Positions 24,422-27,088 of a stretch of 27,088 nucleotides of DNA are shown one piece after another. How positions within the stretch are numbered: position 1 is the first letter of the stretch; each line of letters begins with the position of its first letter. The DNA comes from an uncultured Lachnospiraceae bacterium (GTDB lineage Bacteria > Bacillota_A > Clostridia > Lachnospirales > Lachnospiraceae), in assembly GCA_902801585.1 (NCBI GenBank), contig CADCIU010000037.1:1-27088 (forward strand). The letters run 5' to 3'. Below the pieces are notes generated by a model. The model searched no databases, was not told the origin of the DNA, and was given only the letters and a program-made list of their open reading frames with translations. The position numbers and the translations under genes are program-made.

Positions 24422-27088
24422 ATGCACAGCCGAAAGATCAGTAACCAGATCGGATACAGTATGAAAGACCGGATCCTGGCAAGGATCCTGGTTCTTGTTA
24501 TGACGGTAAGTATGATGCCGTATCAAGCTCTAACAGCCTACGCTGCAGAGACGAAAAGGGTGAAATCGATTGAGGACATCCGAACGGAATATGAGGTGGA
24601 TCACGGGACATCGCAAGATGAAATCGGTCTTCCCACATCTCTTTCGGTTGTTATTGAGACGACCCGCCCGCCTGCAGATAAGTCCGACGCAGAACCTGAA
24701 CGCACTGAAAAGACTGTTCAGGAGGACATCGTCTGGGAAGGCGATTACGACGGTGATTCTGCCGGCACCTATGAGCTGGAAGCCAGGTTTGAGGACAAAG
24801 AACTGGTTTTTGAAGAGGAAGATATGCCTGTCGTATATGTGACTGTCCGTGAAGCGGAAAACGACCCCGAGGATGCTGAGGAAGCGGAGCAGATCACTGC
24901 AGCAGAGGAAGAAGAAAAGTCCGAAACCGAAGCGGAAGATGATTCGGAAGAAAACGCTGATTCGGAAGAAAACGCTGATTCGGAAGAAAACACTGATTCG
25001 GAAGAAAACGCTGATTCGAATGATCAGAACAAAGAAACCGGAAAGCGTTCCGCAGATGACGCCGGCAAAGGTGAAAATGACAACGCACAGGAAACGAAAG
25101 ACAGCAAGGCAAATCCTGCCCAGACTCCGGAAGAACTGGCTGAGGCGCTTTACGGTGAGAACGGAACTGCGCGTACTTTCACCGTTACGCTTACGGATGA
25201 TAAGCATAACACGGATCCCTATGACGAGACCCGCGCCGGCAATAATATCGGATACAACATATACGTCAACATGCAGGCTGCTGCGACGTATAAGTACGAT
25301 GGGCAGAATTCGGAGGTAATGTTCAGTGAGTGGAAGAACCTCAAGATCTATCTGAAGCTTCCTAAGAATGTCAGATTCACAGAGATCAAAACACAGGGCG
25401 TGGCGGATCATTTCACACAGATCGATGCGGAAAATAATGTGTGGGAGATCGTTCTGACCAGAGACCACAGGGATGCGACAAACAGTAATTCCATAAACCT
25501 GGACATCAATGCAAGGATCGAAGGGAACGGCGAACTGCCCGACGGCACTGTTCTTGATGAGGCAGAAGTGACGTTCAGTGCGGACTTTGACGTGCGCATT
25601 AACGAAGACTGGACAGTAAAAACGTATTCGAAAACAGTAAAAGACTCGACTGACGAGATCATTCTGTCCACACCCGATGAGTGGACGCTGACCAAATCTC
25701 CTTATGAGTCGCCGAAGAACTACTCGATTGATAAAAGCACGGATCCCGCATCGGTGACGATCCACTATCTGATCAAATACGGCCTTGATGTAAACGGTGT
25801 GCCCGTCGACGACGACAATGTGTACACAAGACCAGGTCGTGTTCCCTTCGCGAATGATATCGAGCTGACGGATGTGCCTGCACTTACGCTGCACAACGGG
25901 ACGGTGCTTTCGGAGACATCGATCACGGTCACACCGGCTCATAAGGGATATGTTTACAAAGACGGCCGCTCTGCCGACGAAGGAGACAGTCCCAAGGCCA
26001 TCACGATCCAGCCGGGTACACCCACGGTCCTTCCCTATGCTGTTGTAGGCAGCAATACCGATCATGTAGCGGAGAACGCTCCCGCATACTCGGAATACAA
26101 TGTTGATGTGGTCTATCCGTACGACGAGTTCATGATCTGGTATTACGAGAATATCAGCAAAGAGGATGCCAAGGCGACAGCTGAAAACAACGCCAAAATT
26201 CAGTATCAGCTTCTTGGCCAGAATGATCCCAAGGAGACGCGGCAGGACGACGCTGACACGACAGTGCCCGGCTATATCCCGCCCGGATGCATCAAGATCG
26301 AGAAATACATCGTCAACTATGACAGCGGCATCAGGAATCTGTATAAGGCGGAAAATGGCTTTGTGACCGGACCGGCTGCTTTTGCTGTCTATAAGAGCGA
26401 CGGCACGACGCCGGCGGTTCTCTATTACAAGGATGCTGATGATAACAACAAGTATAAGAGGATCAGCGGCAATACTCTGACGATCGATCCTTCACAGGCG
26501 AAAACCGGGACGAACGGAAATGAGGGATGGATCGATTTCTATCTGGATGCGGGGACCTATGTGATCGAAGAGACAGAAAGTCCTGCTAATACACAAGTAC
26601 AGGGAAGCGCACGGAAGACCGTCACTGTCAATGAGGACGGTACAGTAACGGCGTCATTTGACAACAAAGAGAAACTGGGGGAAGTCAAAGTCCACAAGAC
26701 AGATGACTCCAATAATGCTCTGCCTGTGCCGGGAGCGGTTTTCGGCCTGTATATGGACCGGCATCACACGAGGCCTGTCAGAGATGCAGACGGCAGAGCG
26801 CTCACCGCAACGACAAACAACAGCGGCGAAGCGACTTTTGCACGCCTCGTGCCAGGCACCTATTATCTGTGGGAGATTTCTGCCCCGGAGGGCTACATCA
26901 AATCCGAAGAAGTGAAGGAAGTCACGGTTACTGCCAACAACACTTCGGATACGGCGGTGGAAGTCAAAAACCACTTGAACGCGAAGGAGATCTCTCTCCT
27001 TAAGCAGTACAGCACGGTTGCGGATCCCAACAATTACACGGACGTGACTGACGACTACAGGAAGTTCGCGAACGCATTTGTGCTGCAG
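24422..27088 (+). CDS. Large secreted SpaA/Cna-B type adhesin, N-terminal part (runs off the window)
   Basis: The frame is open for 889 codons to the last base. A long signal peptide (about 1-41, ARILVLVMTVSMMPYQAL then AYA cleavage) leads to an acidic linker (about 140-235) with four DSEENA repeats at residues 174-197. A beta-rich region (about 245-620), with ARTFTVTLTDDKHN and WTLTKSPYESPKNYS, could be a collagen-adhesin-like backbone. SpaA-type domains follow at about 624-750 (IKIEKY...LDAGTYVIEETESP) and 751-848 (VKVHKTD...PGTYYLWEISAPEGYIKS), with the Lys and Glu of isopeptide-forming pilin domains. The next segment starts SLLKQYS. Probably a wall-anchored adhesin or pilin; the LPxTG anchor and sortase are outside the window. 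ATG 24422 has AAAGGAG upstream. Confidence 0.85.
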   Translation, partial: MHSRKISNQIGYSMKDRILARILVLVMTVSMMPYQALTAYAAETKRVKSIEDIRTEYEVDHGTSQDEIGLPTSLSVVIETTRPPADKSDAEPERTEKTVQEDIVWEGDYDGDSAGTYELEARFEDKELVFEEEDMPVVYVTVREAENDPEDAEEAEQITAAEEEEKSETEAEDDSEENADSEENADSEENTDSEENADSNDQNKETGKRSADDAGKGENDNAQETKDSKANPAQTPEELAEALYGENGTARTFTVTLTDDKHNTDPYDETRAGNNIGYNIYVNMQAAATYKYDGQNSEVMFSEWKNLKIYLKLPKNVRFTEIKTQGVADHFTQIDAENNVWEIVLTRDHRDATNSNSINLDINARIEGNGELPDGTVLDEAEVTFSADFDVRINEDWTVKTYSKTVKDSTDEIILSTPDEWTLTKSPYESPKNYSIDKSTDPASVTIHYLIKYGLDVNGVPVDDDNVYTRPGRVPFANDIELTDVPALTLHNGTVLSETSITVTPAHKGYVYKDGRSADEGDSPKAITIQPGTPTVLPYAVVGSNTDHVAENAPAYSEYNVDVVYPYDEFMIWYYENISKEDAKATAENNAKIQYQLLGQNDPKETRQDDADTTVPGYIPPGCIKIEKYIVNYDSGIRNLYKAENGFVTGPAAFAVYKSDGTTPAVLYYKDADDNNKYKRISGNTLTIDPSQAKTGTNGNEGWIDFYLDAGTYVIEETESPANTQVQGSARKTVTVNEDGTVTASFDNKEKLGEVKVHKTDDSNNALPVPGAVFGLYMDRHHTRPVRDADGRALTATTNNSGEATFARLVPGTYYLWEISAPEGYIKSEEVKEVTVTANNTSDTAVEVKNHLNAKEISLLKQYSTVADPNNYTDVTDDYRKFANAFVLQ
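24941..25018 (+). repeat. 18-nt in-frame tandem repeats in the adhesin linker
   Basis: GATTCGGAAGAAAACGCT occurs at 24941-24958, 24959-24976, 24977-24994 (with ACT for GCT) and 24995-25012, followed by a partial GATTCG. Each unit encodes DSEENA/T. The near-identity at DNA level indicates recent expansion; unit number may vary between strains without shifting the frame. Confidence 0.93.

Noticed and set aside
24530..26065. A 511-codon open frame on the minus strand opposite the adhesin
   Set aside because: It is the reverse complement of a clearly coding plus-strand frame with signal peptide and SpaA domains. The minus-strand protein is low-complexity (repeated FRISVF) because of the sense-strand repeats.

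Overview
The window looks like a chromosomal segment of an anaerobic low-to-mid-GC Firmicute, most likely Clostridia and possibly a Lachnospiraceae-type organism. That is inferred from the four-domain S1 protein, the clostridial-length threonine synthase, strong AGGAGG-type ribosome binding sites, the rnfCDGEAB gene order, and the NusG-domain-II/Gx-transporter pair. I see no tRNA, rRNA, insertion sequence, prophage or CRISPR array.

Region 1 (1-8933) is housekeeping. It holds an S1-domain RNA-binding protein, a convergent YprB-like exonuclease that shares a bidirectional terminator with it, threonine synthase behind a promoter with an embedded palindrome and upstream 13-nt tandem repeats, an M24 (aminopeptidase P) peptidase, a probable 6S RNA with its own sigma-A-type promoter, an M18 aminopeptidase, and queA.

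Region 2 (9008-16498) is a compact plus-strand block with short gaps or overlaps, read as a surface-polysaccharide operon. It encodes a DUF4422 glycosyltransferase-like protein, a Wzy-like polymerase, a Wzx flippase, a transglutaminase-like lipoprotein, a Wzz-type chain-length protein with an unusual C-terminal cytoplasmic domain, and a membrane-anchored CotH-family protein. No initiating sugar-phosphate transferase is present, so the precursor must be made from genes elsewhere.

Region 3 (16683-24242) is an energy-conservation block. A complete Rnf complex (rnfC-D-G-E-A-B), a ferredoxin:NAD+ oxidoreductase coupled to ion pumping, ends at a strong terminator overlapped by four 16-nt tandem repeats. 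After it come a Gx-transporter family protein and a NusG-domain-II membrane protein on the minus strand, divergent from an ApbE flavin transferase. ApbE is the enzyme that attaches FMN covalently to RnfD and RnfG, so the neighbourhood holds both the flavoprotein substrates and their modifying enzyme. Several Rnf subunits carry unusual features: a four-cysteine tail on RnfE, Lys/Ala-rich tails on RnfD and RnfB, and variant flavinylation motifs in RnfD and RnfG.

Region 4 (24422-27088, running off the window) is the N-terminal 889 residues of a large secreted SpaA/Cna-B-type adhesin with a short acidic hexapeptide repeat.

I did not find a convincing wholly new system. The most worthwhile leads are the Rnf subunit peculiarities with the divergent ApbE/NusG-II/Gx cluster, the Wzz C-terminal domain, and the regulatory architecture upstream of thrC.
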